64,000 nucleotides of DNA from CAZHFW01 sp964531675 (GTDB lineage Bacteria > Planctomycetota > Phycisphaerae > Phycisphaerales > UBA1924). A program made the translations under genes and the position numbers. Where the stretch lies: NCBI GenBank assembly GCA_964531675.1, contig CAZHFW010000001.1:124001-188000 (forward strand). The letters are read 5' to 3'. Under the pieces are notes generated by a model, which was given only the letters and a program-made list of their open reading frames with translations, did no database searches and was not told where the DNA came from. Of the stretch, positions 37,017 to 48,505 are shown in pieces; position 1 is the first letter of the stretch, and every line of letters begins with the position of its first letter.

Positions 37017-37282
37017 GGCGGAGTCTGCTTTCTCGTCATGAGGCCAAAGACTCGTCCAAGGGCCGCGATCCTCGCCGGTCTGCCCTGAACGCGAACACAC
37101 CAACCGCATCGGCCCGGGCGCCATGGGGCGCCGCAAGTCGAGCGATGGGTCCAGTTTGTGCGTGGTCTCGACCGGCAGAGTCTGCGGTACGGGACATTTC
37201 GGTAGGATGCCCCTACGGGAAGTCAGCAAAGAGGGTTCGAGCCCACCCGGGATTTGTACCAAAACTCGCCAGGGAGGTCATC

Positions 37283-37822
37283 GTGATTACCGCGCTCCGC
37301 GATCGCAACACCCGAAAAGGCATGCTCATCGGCGCACTCGGCGCGTTCGGATGCATGGCCATCGCCGCCGGCGTTGCGCCCCGCGCACAAGATCCCGCCA
37401 CCGGCCCGCGCCTCGGCAACTTCTCGATCAGCCTCAAGGTCAAAAGCCGGGCCGCCTCTCAGGAGTTCTACGAAAAGCTCGGCTTTCGCAAGGTCTTCGC
37501 GATGGGCGAAAAGCTCGCCATCATGCAGAACGACACCGCGACCATCGGGCTTTTCGAGGGCGTGATCCCCGCCAACACCCTGACATTCAACCCGGGCTGG
37601 GACCGGTCCATGGCCACCCTCGCCGACTTCGATGATGTTCGATCCATCCAGCGCACGCTGACCGAACGGGGCCTCACCCTCGCGACTCGCGTGGACGACG
37701 CCGGAACAGGCCCCGCCGGGCTCACGCTCTATGACCCCGATGGGAACCAGATCCTGATCGATCAGCACGTCCCCAAGGCGGGCCTCGCTCCCGCCCCAGC
37801 CGCCAAACCTTCCTCGAAGTAA
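37283..37822 (+). CDS. Exported VOC (glyoxalase-like) family protein
   Basis: 179 residues from GTG 37283, 6 bp after GGGAGG. A hydrophobic segment (about 14-32) forms a signal peptide or anchor. The VOC domain (about 45-165) begins with NFSISLKVKSRAASQEFYEKLGFRKVF and ends with LTLYDPDGNQILIDQH, the classic beta-alpha-beta-beta-beta module. VOC proteins bind a metal and act on vicinal oxygen compounds; without clear paired metal ligands this one could be a binding protein. Most members are cytosolic, so the signal is unusual. It converges with prfC, with only 9 bp between stops. Confidence 0.75.
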   Translation: MITALRDRNTRKGMLIGALGAFGCMAIAAGVAPRAQDPATGPRLGNFSISLKVKSRAASQEFYEKLGFRKVFAMGEKLAIMQNDTATIGLFEGVIPANTLTFNPGWDRSMATLADFDDVRSIQRTLTERGLTLATRVDDAGTGPAGLTLYDPDGNQILIDQHVPKAGLAPAPAAKPSSK

Positions 37823-37831
37823 TCCCGAGGC

Positions 37832-39490
37832 CTACCGCGGAATCTCGACCGCTGCGCCCGCAACCGCATCGGCGCGGTCAAACGGGATCGGCGAGAGCTC
37901 GATCGTCGGATTGCGCTCTCCGAAGAACCGCAAGGGCCACGGATCCGAGAAGAGCACCATCCCGCGTCCGCGGTCGTCGAAGACCAGACGGCCGCCGTCG
38001 GGCGTGTCCGGAAGCTCCAGCTCGCTCCCGTCCGAGAGCATCGGCGCGGGCTGCCCCTTGCGCCTCCACCAGCGTGCGATCGACCACGGCGCCGATTCGA
38101 TCCTCGACTCCGCCCCGTACTCGTTCTGCAGCCGGTACACCAGCACTTCGAACTGGAGCGGGCCGACCGCCGCCAGCAGCGCCACCTTCTGATTCCCGCC
38201 CACCGGATCAAACTTCCGCGCCACGCCTTCCTTGAGCAGCTGCTCCAGCCCAAGGCTGAAACGCTTGTAGTTCGAGGGCTGCGGATTGTGCAGCATCGCG
38301 AAGCACTCGGGCGTGAACTCCGGGATCTCGTCGTACACGATCGTGCGATCGTCCGTCAGCGTGTCCCCGATCCCGAACAGGTCGTTTCCGACCAGGCCCA
38401 CCACGTCGCCCGCGACCGCCCGCTCGACGGTCTCGCGCTGGTTGCCGAAGAGTTTGGTCGCGTTCCCGAGGCGGACCCGCTTGCCGCTCTGGGCATGCGT
38501 CACGAACATGTCGCGCTCGAAGACGCCCGAAACCACGCGCAGGAACGCGATGCGGTCGCGGTGCCTCGGATCCATGTTCGCCTGGATCTTGAAGACGAAC
38601 CCGCTGAAACGCGGATCGTCGGGCTGGATCACGCCCGCCCGGGACTTGCGGGCCGTGGGGGGGCTCGAGTGCTTCAGGAACCCGTCGAGCAGCAGCTGCA
38701 CGCCGAAGTTGTTCATCGCCGAGCCGAAGAACACCGGCGTGACCTTGCCCTCGAGCACCGCGGCGCTGTTGAACTCCGCCCCCGCGCCGCCGCCGCCGTC
38801 GAGCATCTTGATCTCATCGATCGACTCGGCGTGCTCCGGCGCGTCAAGCCTGGCCAGCAGCGCCGGATCATCAAGCCCGAGGACCTCCACCGGCGCCTCC
38901 TGGGCGCCGCGCTGCGTCCGCTCGAAGATGTGCATCTGCCGCGCCAGCCGGTCGTACACGCCCCGGAACGTCGGCCCATTGCCCAGAGGCCAGTTCACCG
39001 GGAACGCGCCGATCCCGAGCACCTTCTCGAGCTCGTCGATCAGGTCCAGCGGCGGCCGCGTCGGTCGGTCGCACTTGTTCATGAACGTGAAGATCGGAAC
39101 GCCGCGCCGCCGGCAGACCTCGAAGAGCTTCCGCGTCTGCGCCTCCACGCCCTTGCCCGCGTCGATCACCATCACCGCCGCGTCCACCGCGGTCAGCACG
39201 CGATACGTGTCTTCCGAGAAGTCCTTGTGGCCAGGCGTGTCCAGCAGGTTCACGCGGTAGCCCGTGTAATCAAACTGAAGCAGGGTCGAGCTGATCGAGA
39301 TGCCGCGCTGCTTCTCGAGCTCCATCCAGTCCGACGCGGTCGAACGCTGGTCCTTGCGCGCCGTCACCGACCCCGCCAGCTCGATCGCGCCGCCGTAGAG
39401 AAGAAACTTCTCGGTCAGCGTCGTCTTACCGGCGTCCGGGTGCGAGATGATCGCAAAGGTTCTGCGGGGAGCGTCCTGGGTGGGGGGCAT
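37832..39490 (-). CDS. prfC: Peptide chain release factor 3
   Basis: 552 residues. RF3 is the GTPase that removes RF1 or RF2 from the ribosome after peptide release. Motifs: G1 SHPDAGKTT (about residue 17), G3 DTPGHKDF, G4 NKCD, and a C-terminal RF3-specific domain with the PLQFEVL segment. Residues GSVTARKDQ and STASDWMELEKQRGIS are typical of RF3. The start ATG at 39490 matches the family; an open extension to 39607 is not conserved. No strong Shine-Dalgarno is visible. A central stretch (about residues 195-250) is somewhat longer than in E. coli RF3 (529 residues). Confidence 0.95.
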   Translation of the reverse strand: MPPTQDAPRRTFAIISHPDAGKTTLTEKFLLYGGAIELAGSVTARKDQRSTASDWMELEKQRGISISSTLLQFDYTGYRVNLLDTPGHKDFSEDTYRVLTAVDAAVMVIDAGKGVEAQTRKLFEVCRRRGVPIFTFMNKCDRPTRPPLDLIDELEKVLGIGAFPVNWPLGNGPTFRGVYDRLARQMHIFERTQRGAQEAPVEVLGLDDPALLARLDAPEHAESIDEIKMLDGGGGAGAEFNSAAVLEGKVTPVFFGSAMNNFGVQLLLDGFLKHSSPPTARKSRAGVIQPDDPRFSGFVFKIQANMDPRHRDRIAFLRVVSGVFERDMFVTHAQSGKRVRLGNATKLFGNQRETVERAVAGDVVGLVGNDLFGIGDTLTDDRTIVYDEIPEFTPECFAMLHNPQPSNYKRFSLGLEQLLKEGVARKFDPVGGNQKVALLAAVGPLQFEVLVYRLQNEYGAESRIESAPWSIARWWRRKGQPAPMLSDGSELELPDTPDGGRLVFDDRGRGMVLFSDPWPLRFFGERNPTIELSPIPFDRADAVAGAAVEIPR

Positions 39491-39600
39491 GTGCGTACCG
39501 CCGAAATCAGCCCCGCCGGCCCGGCGCCGCGCCGTTTCAATGGGGCCGGGAGTATAGACGCCCGCCCCCGAACCGACCCCTATCCGGAAGGCCGCATCCG

Positions 39601-39637
39601 CAAACAAAGACCCGCGACCGCAGCGCGATCGCGGGTC
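39601..39637 (-). terminator. Intrinsic terminator of the 39682-40098 gene
   Basis: On the minus strand GACCCGCGA and TCGCGGGTC form a 9-bp stem with an 11-nt loop, followed by TTTGTTTG. It lies 45 bp after the stop of the hypothetical gene and 110 bp before the prfC start, separating the two transcripts. Confidence 0.75.
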
Positions 39638-39681
39638 CCAGAGTGTCGAAGAAGTCCCGATGCTTGATCCGTTGGAGCCGC

Positions 39682-40098
39682 TCAGGCCGGCCAGGGCGTC
39701 AGGAGCGAAGCCGGGGTGTCAGGCGAGCCATCCGCCTTGCGAAGCGTGATCGCGATCTCGATCGCCGAGGGCTTTCCGTCCTTCACGTGCACGCGGTACT
39801 GGAGCGAACGCGCATCCCCCGCGGACGGATCGATGCCGTTGCCCCAGGTGAAGAAGGGCTTGCCCTGAGCGCCCGTGCCCCGGGCCTGCATCCGCATCGC
39901 TTCGGGCTCGAACACGACGCCTGTCAGGTGCCGCGCCTTGATCCGCACGCGCCACTGTCCCGATCCGCGCTCGGTCTCCTTGTAGATCACAAACGCGTAG
40001 TCGTCGTTCAGCACCGCGTCATACGCATCCATCGACCCCAGCACGTCGATCTGCAGGCTCGAATCAGAGGCGGGGGCTTCGATCAGCGTCGTAGGCAT
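39682..40098 (-). CDS. Hypothetical protein
   Basis: 138 residues from ATG 40098, with AGGAG a suitable distance upstream. No signal peptide or membrane helix is seen, so it is likely cytosolic. The composition suggests a beta-rich domain (YAFVIYKETERGSGQW, YRVHVKDGKPSAIEIAITLRK). I do not recognise a family. It stands as its own unit with a terminator behind it and 130 bp before it. Confidence 0.6.
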   Translation of the reverse strand: MPTTLIEAPASDSSLQIDVLGSMDAYDAVLNDDYAFVIYKETERGSGQWRVRIKARHLTGVVFEPEAMRMQARGTGAQGKPFFTWGNGIDPSAGDARSLQYRVHVKDGKPSAIEIAITLRKADGSPDTPASLLTPWPA

Positions 40099-40228
40099 GG
40101 ATGTGCTCCTGAAAGTTGGTCCGGTTCATCGGCCGCAAGCCAGATGACCGGCTCGGGAAGGCCGCTCAGGCCTCCCCACCCCATGCGACGCCCCACGCCG
40201 CACCAGCCAGCAATCCGCAGCCTCTTCT

Positions 40229-41656
40229 TCAGAACTTGAAGGTCAGCCATCCCCCCAGGAAATCCGTGTCGGATCCCCCCGCGTCCTTCACGACGTCCCC
40301 CGCCTCGAAGTGCGTGAACGACGCGGTGAAGCTCACGTACCGCGAAATCGCCCAGTCCGCCTGGAACGTGTACCCCGTCCCCACAAACCGGCTCGTGCTC
40401 ACCCCCGCCGGGATGCCGATCCGCCCGGGCGAGTACACCGCGTCGCGTGTGGACTCTCGGAAGAAGGGCTCCACCGCCGCGGTCAACGTCAGGCTCTCCA
40501 CCGGGCTCACCTGCACCGAAGGATGGAGGTCGTAGAAGTTCGCGGGCGCCAGCAGATTCGCCTCATTGAAGTAGTTGGCCCGCGGGAACAGCGCGTTGAA
40601 GGTCTCCAGCGTGCCGTCATTTGGATCCCCGTCACCCGACGCGATGTTGGCCTTGAGCCCAAGCCGAGGCTTCCACGCTGCGGATCGAAACGTGTACCCG
40701 ATGTTGCTCGCGATGGTCCAGGCGCGGATCTGGTCATCGCCCCACGTGCCGAACTGAAAGACCGCCTCGACGTCGTAGTCCCATCCCCCGGGCGTCCCCC
40801 AGAAGCGAGTCCCCACGCTCTGACGCTGCTCATCCGCAACGCCCTGCGCGTACCGCGAGTTGGCCTTGTCGAGGCCCAGGTAGTAGAGATCGACATGAGC
40901 ATCGATCGCGCCGCCCAGCGCGATCACGCTGTAGAGGCCCCAGAAACTCTGGCTGTCGTTCTCGCCGTCGTTGAACAGCCCGCGCTCCTGCTCAACCGGC
41001 CTCGTCAGGAACGCATCGACCGTCAGACGGTCCTGCTTCCAGGTCCCACGCACCCCGTCAAAGTTCAGCCGCACGTTCGGCGCATCCCGCGCCGTGACAA
41101 GCCGCGACGATCCATAGCTCATCTCGAACCGTCCGCCCCGCAGCCTCCAAGTCCCATCTTCCTTGTCCCCGCCCATCACATCCACGAACGCCTGCTGCAG
41201 GTCGAGCTCGTCATCCTGGATCGGGCTTGTTGGAGACTCGTTCCCTTCCTGGATGCCCGACACGAACTGCACGAACCCCCGGAAGTGCTCGCCCACATGC
41301 AGATCCGAATGCAGCAGGAATCGCTGGAGCAGAAAGTCGTCGTGCTCCAGACCGCGCAGGCCGAATCCCGGCTCCTTGAAATACTCGTACCGCGTCCGGG
41401 CCTCTCCGCCGAACGAGAGATAGCTCGTCCCCTCGGCATCCAAAGGCACGAACTTCACGCCGTCAAACGTGCCGATCCGCAAAGCCGGATCTCGCAGCGC
41501 CGAATAGTCCTCATCAAAGCGGAACATGCGGAACGCAGGAGGTCCCGGGGTCTGTGCCGCCGCGGGCGGCGACGACCCCTCTCCCGAGAACGCCCACGCC
41601 GCTGGCCCGATTCCCACGCACGCTAGAAGACCCAGCAGGAGCATCCGCCTTCCCAT
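40229..41656 (-). CDS. AlgE-like outer membrane porin (alginate export family)
   Basis: 475 residues. A signal peptide (ending AAWAFS) is followed by a barrel-forming protein of the alginate export family, with SYLSFGGEARTRYEYF near residue 75, alternating aromatic strands, and a C-terminal Phe (WLTFKF) as needed for BAM-dependent insertion. Members form outer membrane channels for polyanions or aromatic compounds, not only alginate. It is the last gene of a four-gene operon; its start lies within the 3' end of the amidohydrolase gene (34-bp overlap), so synthesis is coupled. It probably imports the substrate of the operon's hydrolases. Confidence 0.85.
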   Translation of the reverse strand: MGRRMLLLGLLACVGIGPAAWAFSGEGSSPPAAAQTPGPPAFRMFRFDEDYSALRDPALRIGTFDGVKFVPLDAEGTSYLSFGGEARTRYEYFKEPGFGLRGLEHDDFLLQRFLLHSDLHVGEHFRGFVQFVSGIQEGNESPTSPIQDDELDLQQAFVDVMGGDKEDGTWRLRGGRFEMSYGSSRLVTARDAPNVRLNFDGVRGTWKQDRLTVDAFLTRPVEQERGLFNDGENDSQSFWGLYSVIALGGAIDAHVDLYYLGLDKANSRYAQGVADEQRQSVGTRFWGTPGGWDYDVEAVFQFGTWGDDQIRAWTIASNIGYTFRSAAWKPRLGLKANIASGDGDPNDGTLETFNALFPRANYFNEANLLAPANFYDLHPSVQVSPVESLTLTAAVEPFFRESTRDAVYSPGRIGIPAGVSTSRFVGTGYTFQADWAISRYVSFTASFTHFEAGDVVKDAGGSDTDFLGGWLTFKF

Positions 41657-43578
41657 TTCCCGTGCGCGCACGACAGGCTGTCCGCTCCCAAGGGCCGATG
41701 TTGCCGCGCTCCCGACACCGCGCCCCCAACCCCGCCAGCACGGCCCCGATCCCGCCAGTGCCCGCCGAACATCGCCACCGGCGACCACTCAGGCATCACA
41801 GGCAGCGCCGCCGGCGCAAGCCCCACGAACGCGTCCGCCCCGTGCACGACCTTCCCGTCGACGATCGTGAGCACGCTCTCGATCCCACGGATGCGCTCCG
41901 CCGGACAGTCGAAGTAGTCCTCCGAAAGCACCGCCAGATCCGCAAACTGGCCGGGGGTCACCGAGCCCTTGCGGTCCTCCTCGCGCGAGTGATACGCCGA
42001 GCCCTTCGTGTAGAGCTCCAACGCCTCGACCCGCGAAAGCAGGTTCTCAGGCCCGTAGAGCGACGTCCCGCCGACCGTCCGCCCCGTCACAAGCCAGCTC
42101 AGACTCGTCCACGGGTTGTAGCTCGCCACCCGTGTCGCATCCGTGCCCGCGCCCACCGGCACGCCAAGCTCGAGCATCCGCCGGATCGGAGGCGTCCGCT
42201 TGGCCGCGTCCGCGCCGTAGCGCTCGATGAAGTACTCCCCTTGGAACGCCATGCGATGCTGGATCGCGATGCCGCCGCCCAGCGCCCGGATCCGCTCCAG
42301 GTTCCGCTCGCTCACCGTCTCACAGTGATCAAAGAACCAGCGCAGCTGATCCACCGGCACGTCCCGGTGCACCTTCTCGAACACATCCAGCGCCCGCGAG
42401 ATCGTCTCGTCATACGTCGCGTGAAGCCTGAACGCCCACTTGTTCCGCGCCAGCAATCCGACGACGCCCTCCAGGTCCGCCTCCATCGTCGAGGCCATGT
42501 CGGGCCTGGCGATGCGGAAGTCCTCGAAGTCCGCCGCGGAATACACGAGCATCTCACCCGCGCCGTTGAGCCTCAGGAACTCGTCCCCCTGGTACATCGT
42601 GTTGTTGGCGCACCAGTTCGCGAAATCCTCGCGTTCCTTCTGAGGCCGCTGCGTGAACAGGTTGTACGCGATCCGGAGCGTCAGCTCGCCCCGCTTCTGG
42701 AGCTCCAGGATCACGCTGTAATCATCGGGCCAGTTCTGAAAACCGCCGCCCGCATCGCACACGCTCGTCACGCCGAGCCGGTTGAGCTCGCGCATGAAGT
42801 GCCGCGTGCTGTTGAGCTGATACTCCGCGGGGAGCTTGGGCCCGAGGCTGAGCGTCTTGTACAGAATCCATGCGTTGGGCTCCGCGACCAGAAGCCCCGT
42901 GGGCTCCCCGTTCTTGTCGCGCTCGATCCGCCCGCCCGGAGGTTCGGGCGTGTCCTTCGTGTATCCCACCGCCCGCAGCGCCGCACGATTCAGCAGCGCC
43001 CGGTCGTACAGATGCAGAATGAACACCGGCGTCTCCGGCGCCGCCTCGTTCAGTTCCGCCAGCGTCGGCAATCGCCTCTCCGCGAACTGCCACTCGCAGA
43101 ATCCGCCCACCACCCGCACCCATTGCGGCGCGGGAGTCCGCGCCACCTGCGCCCGCAGCATCCGCATCGCATCCGCCAGGCTCGGCACCCCGTCCCAGCG
43201 GAGCTCCATGTTGTAGTTCAGGCCGCCCCGGATCACGTGCAGATGGCTGTCGATCAGCCCCGGAATCGCCGTCCGCCCGCCCAGCTCCACGACCCGCGTC
43301 TTTGCATCGCGCAGCGCGTCCATCTGCGCGTCGCTCCCGGTCGCGAGGAACTTGCCCCCGCGGATCGCGACACCAGAAACGAAGGGATTGGGCTTGGCCC
43401 CCGTGAAGACCTTCCCTCCACGCAGGATCAGATCCGCCCGGTTCGTGTCCGTCATCGCTCGCCGCTCCGTTCCGTGCGTCTGTGCACATCCACCCAGCGC
43501 CGCCGCGCCGGACAATCCCGCCGCCGCCCCCGCGCTGGCCGCCAGAAAGCCCCGGCGTGAGAATCCCTCGTCCATCAT
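41623..43578 (-). CDS. Tat-exported amidohydrolase (YtcJ-like, metal-dependent)
   Basis: 651 residues. The N-terminus has SRRGFLAASAG, a twin-arginine signal, ending in a lipobox-like LGGC (Cys31), so it may be a Tat lipoprotein. The YtcJ-type amidohydrolase domain has DSHLH (His112, His114) as metal ligands, later RLHATYDET and FDHCE histidines, and GAGTDATR with the catalytic aspartate. It hydrolyses amide bonds in an unknown compound, in the periplasm. The C-terminal 35 residues overlap the porin start region and look unlike the family, so the ancestral stop may have been lost. The start (ATGATG) overlaps the XapX stop by 4 bp. Confidence 0.87.
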   Translation of the reverse strand: MMDEGFSRRGFLAASAGAAAGLSGAAALGGCAQTHGTERRAMTDTNRADLILRGGKVFTGAKPNPFVSGVAIRGGKFLATGSDAQMDALRDAKTRVVELGGRTAIPGLIDSHLHVIRGGLNYNMELRWDGVPSLADAMRMLRAQVARTPAPQWVRVVGGFCEWQFAERRLPTLAELNEAAPETPVFILHLYDRALLNRAALRAVGYTKDTPEPPGGRIERDKNGEPTGLLVAEPNAWILYKTLSLGPKLPAEYQLNSTRHFMRELNRLGVTSVCDAGGGFQNWPDDYSVILELQKRGELTLRIAYNLFTQRPQKEREDFANWCANNTMYQGDEFLRLNGAGEMLVYSAADFEDFRIARPDMASTMEADLEGVVGLLARNKWAFRLHATYDETISRALDVFEKVHRDVPVDQLRWFFDHCETVSERNLERIRALGGGIAIQHRMAFQGEYFIERYGADAAKRTPPIRRMLELGVPVGAGTDATRVASYNPWTSLSWLVTGRTVGGTSLYGPENLLSRVEALELYTKGSAYHSREEDRKGSVTPGQFADLAVLSEDYFDCPAERIRGIESVLTIVDGKVVHGADAFVGLAPAALPVMPEWSPVAMFGGHWRDRGRAGGVGGAVSGARQHRPLGADSLSCAHGKWEGGCSCWVF

Positions 43579-43838
43579 GGCTTCAGCTCCGTGCTCGCGC
43601 CGAGGTGAGCAGCGGGGGACTGTTCCGCCGCCCCGGAGGCCGGATTAGTCGCAGTGACCTGCGTCGCTTCTGGGGTCTGACGCCATGTCTTGATCGCCGT
43701 CATCGCACGCTCTCCGCAGAGCATGCCAAGCAGCCCGACCAGCGCGATCACCGGGGGCGCCGGGGATCGAACCCCCAGCGCCCCGTAGATCAGACCAACG
43801 CCGATGCCCACCGCGAACGAAAGAAGGCACGCCGTCAT
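43575..43838 (-). CDS. XapX domain protein (small membrane protein)
   Basis: 87 residues from ATG 43838 with GGAGG upstream. Two hydrophobic segments (about 3-22 and 26-41) containing GIGVGLIYGALGVRSPAPPVIALVGLLGML match the XapX domain (DUF1427), a short two-helix membrane protein. Its function is unknown, but in other bacteria it occurs next to isochorismatase-like hydrolases and amidohydrolases, exactly as here. The C-terminal 40 residues are polar and Ala/Thr-rich. It starts 29 bp after the hydrolase stop and overlaps the amidohydrolase. Confidence 0.85.
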   Translation of the reverse strand: MTACLLSFAVGIGVGLIYGALGVRSPAPPVIALVGLLGMLCGERAMTAIKTWRQTPEATQVTATNPASGAAEQSPAAHLGASTELKP

Positions 43839-43867
43839 GACGCCTCCGTTTCCTGCCGCTGGCGTCT

Positions 43868-44515
43868 TCAGTGGGATCCGCCTTCGGAGGCGTGCTCGCC
43901 CAGCGCCCACTTGCTGAAGCGGATCTGGATGCCGTAAGGCGAGTGGGCCTTCATGATCTCCATCATCCCGTCGTAGGTCTCGCTCCGCGCCCAGTCCTGC
44001 TGGAGCTCGAACGCCCACTGAAGGGAGGTGATGGGCGTCGCGCCCGCCTGCACGAGCCTTTCGACCGACCGCTGATGCGCTTCGGTCGAGATGTCGCCGC
44101 AGGCGTCGGTGGGAACGAACACCTCGTAGCCCTCGCGCATCATGTCGAGGCTCGGGAACATCACGCACGCTTCGGTCCAGAGGCCCGCGATCACGAAGCG
44201 CTTCCGCCCCGTCGCGCGGACCGCCTTCTTGAAGCCCTCGTCGATCCACGAGTTCATCGACGTGCGGTCGATGATCGGCGCGCCCGGGAACAGATCCGTC
44301 ACTTCAGGCATGAACGGCCCGGAGAACGAGTCCTTCGCGACCGTCGTGATGATCGTCGGGATCTTGAAGAGCTTGGCCGCCTTCGCGAGGATCTGCACGT
44401 TGTGCATGATCGAGATGCGATCGTGCGACTGGACGCCCTGATACATCGCCGGCTGGAAATCGATCAGCGCCAGCGCGCAGTCCTGTGGCGTCAGCATGGT
44501 CGTATACCGCGACAT
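43868..44515 (-). CDS. Isochorismatase-family cysteine hydrolase (YcaC-like)
   Basis: 215 residues from ATG 44515 with CAGGAG upstream. The catalytic triad is visible: Asp19 in ALIDFQP, Lys in AKDSFSGP and Cys in WTEACVMF, as in YcaC, nicotinamidase and other cysteine hydrolases that cleave small amides. First gene of the operon with XapX, the amidohydrolase and porin. Together they suggest stepwise hydrolysis of an amide or N-containing compound, with uptake through the porin. No dedicated regulator is adjacent. The region 5' of this gene holds a dyad that might be an operator. Confidence 0.88.
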   Translation of the reverse strand: MSRYTTMLTPQDCALALIDFQPAMYQGVQSHDRISIMHNVQILAKAAKLFKIPTIITTVAKDSFSGPFMPEVTDLFPGAPIIDRTSMNSWIDEGFKKAVRATGRKRFVIAGLWTEACVMFPSLDMMREGYEVFVPTDACGDISTEAHQRSVERLVQAGATPITSLQWAFELQQDWARSETYDGMMEIMKAHSPYGIQIRFSKWALGEHASEGGSH

Positions 44516-44973
44516 GAGCAACTCCTGAGTTGTGTACCGCGCGGCCGCCCCCGGCGCATGCCGTCCATCCCGGCGCCCCCGCGAACGCACGCACAGTATC
44601 GATTGCTCTCGATCTTCGCAGGGTCCCGCCCGTTCTTTTCACGCGAATCGAGGATCATTCTTCGATTGTGAAAACTGCGCGCGCGGTGTCTGTGCAAACA
44701 ACAGCCGCAAGCCCCGGACATCGTGCGTGTTTCTGCGCTTTCCGTATCTCGCGGTCCGTTACCCGCCTCACCCGCCGGACGCGCAGCGACGCGCCGCACC
44801 ACGCCGCGCCGCCACGCACCCGACGTTCCACACCCACCCGGGTCATTCGTGAGATCCCCCCGCCACCCCTCAACATGGCCCCAAAGCCCGCCCCGCGTCC
44901 GAGAAACCCGCTCTGCCGCTCACCTCCCGATTCCTCCCTCGACCCTCTCCAATCCCCCGGTAAACTGGCCGCC
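44516..44973. promoter_or_regulatory. Divergent intergenic region between the hydrolase operon and the ECF gene
   Basis: 458 bp, the longest non-coding stretch. Its right part is GC-rich with no supported gene. The left part is more AT-rich and contains the dyad AATCGA-N10-TCGATT (44646-44667). Promoters for both directions must lie here. Long leaders before ECF sigma genes can carry autoregulatory promoters, but I cannot recognise one. Confidence 0.4.
44646..44667. promoter_or_regulatory. Dyad AATCGA-N10-TCGATT, possible operator
   Basis: Perfect 6-bp half-sites separated by 10 bp, centre spacing 16 bp, in the more AT-rich part of the divergent region, about 130 bp from the isochorismatase start. 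The spacing fits one dimeric helix-turn-helix regulator, but no regulator gene is near. Weak evidence, as it is a single occurrence. Confidence 0.3.
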
Positions 44974-45572
44974 ATGTCCGGACCGTCCCCCCAGGAAGTC
45001 ACCATCGTGCTGCGCGCCGCCGCAGCCGGGGACCGGCACGCAACCGACCAGCTCCTGCCTCTTGTCTACAACGAGCTCCGCGCCATGGCCCGCTCGCGCC
45101 TGGCCCACACGCCTCCCGGCAACACGCTCCAGCCAACCGCGCTCGTCCACGAGGCCTACATGAAGCTCCTCGGCGCCGATCCGGACAATCCCCCGAACTG
45201 GGAAAACCGGGCCCACTTCTTCGGCGCCGCCGCCCGTGCCATGCGCAACATCCTCGTCGATCAGGCCCGCCGCAAGGCAGGCCCCAAGGCCGGCGGCGGC
45301 CGCCGTCGTGAAGACCTCGACGCCCTCGAAGATCAAACCCCGCTCATCCAGGCGCCCATCGACGACATGGTCGCCCTCGATCAGGCCCTCAGCGAACTCG
45401 ACAAGCTCGACGCCCGCAAGGCCCAGGTCGTCATGTTCAAGTACTTCGCCGGTCTGGAGCACGAGCACATCGCCCAGGCCCTGGGCGTCAGCATCCCAAC
45501 CATCGAGCGCGACTGGGCGTTCGCTCGCTCCTGGCTCCAGGCCAAACTCAAAGGCCGGGGAGACACGCTCTG

Positions 45573-45573
<1 letters not shown>
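44974..45573 (+). CDS. ECF RNA polymerase sigma factor
   Basis: 199 residues from ATG 44974. Region 2 includes LLPLVYNELRAMARSRL, LQPTALVHEAYMKL and a FFGAAARAMRNILVDQAR segment; region 4 includes VVMFKYFAGLEHEHIAQALGVS and the DWAFARSWLQ helix-turn-helix. This belongs to the planctomycete and acidobacterial subgroup that is genetically paired with protein kinases instead of anti-sigma factors. Its stop overlaps the kinase start by one base (TGATG). The expected logic is that the kinase controls the sigma factor by phosphorylation; here that is inference from gene pairing. Confidence 0.93.
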
Positions 45574-48428
<2,855 letters not shown>

Positions 48429-48505
48429 AACGCGTGCAAGCCACAGCACGTCCACGCCCGCGCGTCTCCACCATTTTGCGTCGCGATCCCGTCACACCGC
48501 CATCC

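Noticed and set aside
37017..37262. 82-codon upstream extension of the antiporter gene
   Set aside because: Open but Pro/Arg/Ser-rich and unlike the family; the ATG at 37016 gives a normal N-terminus.
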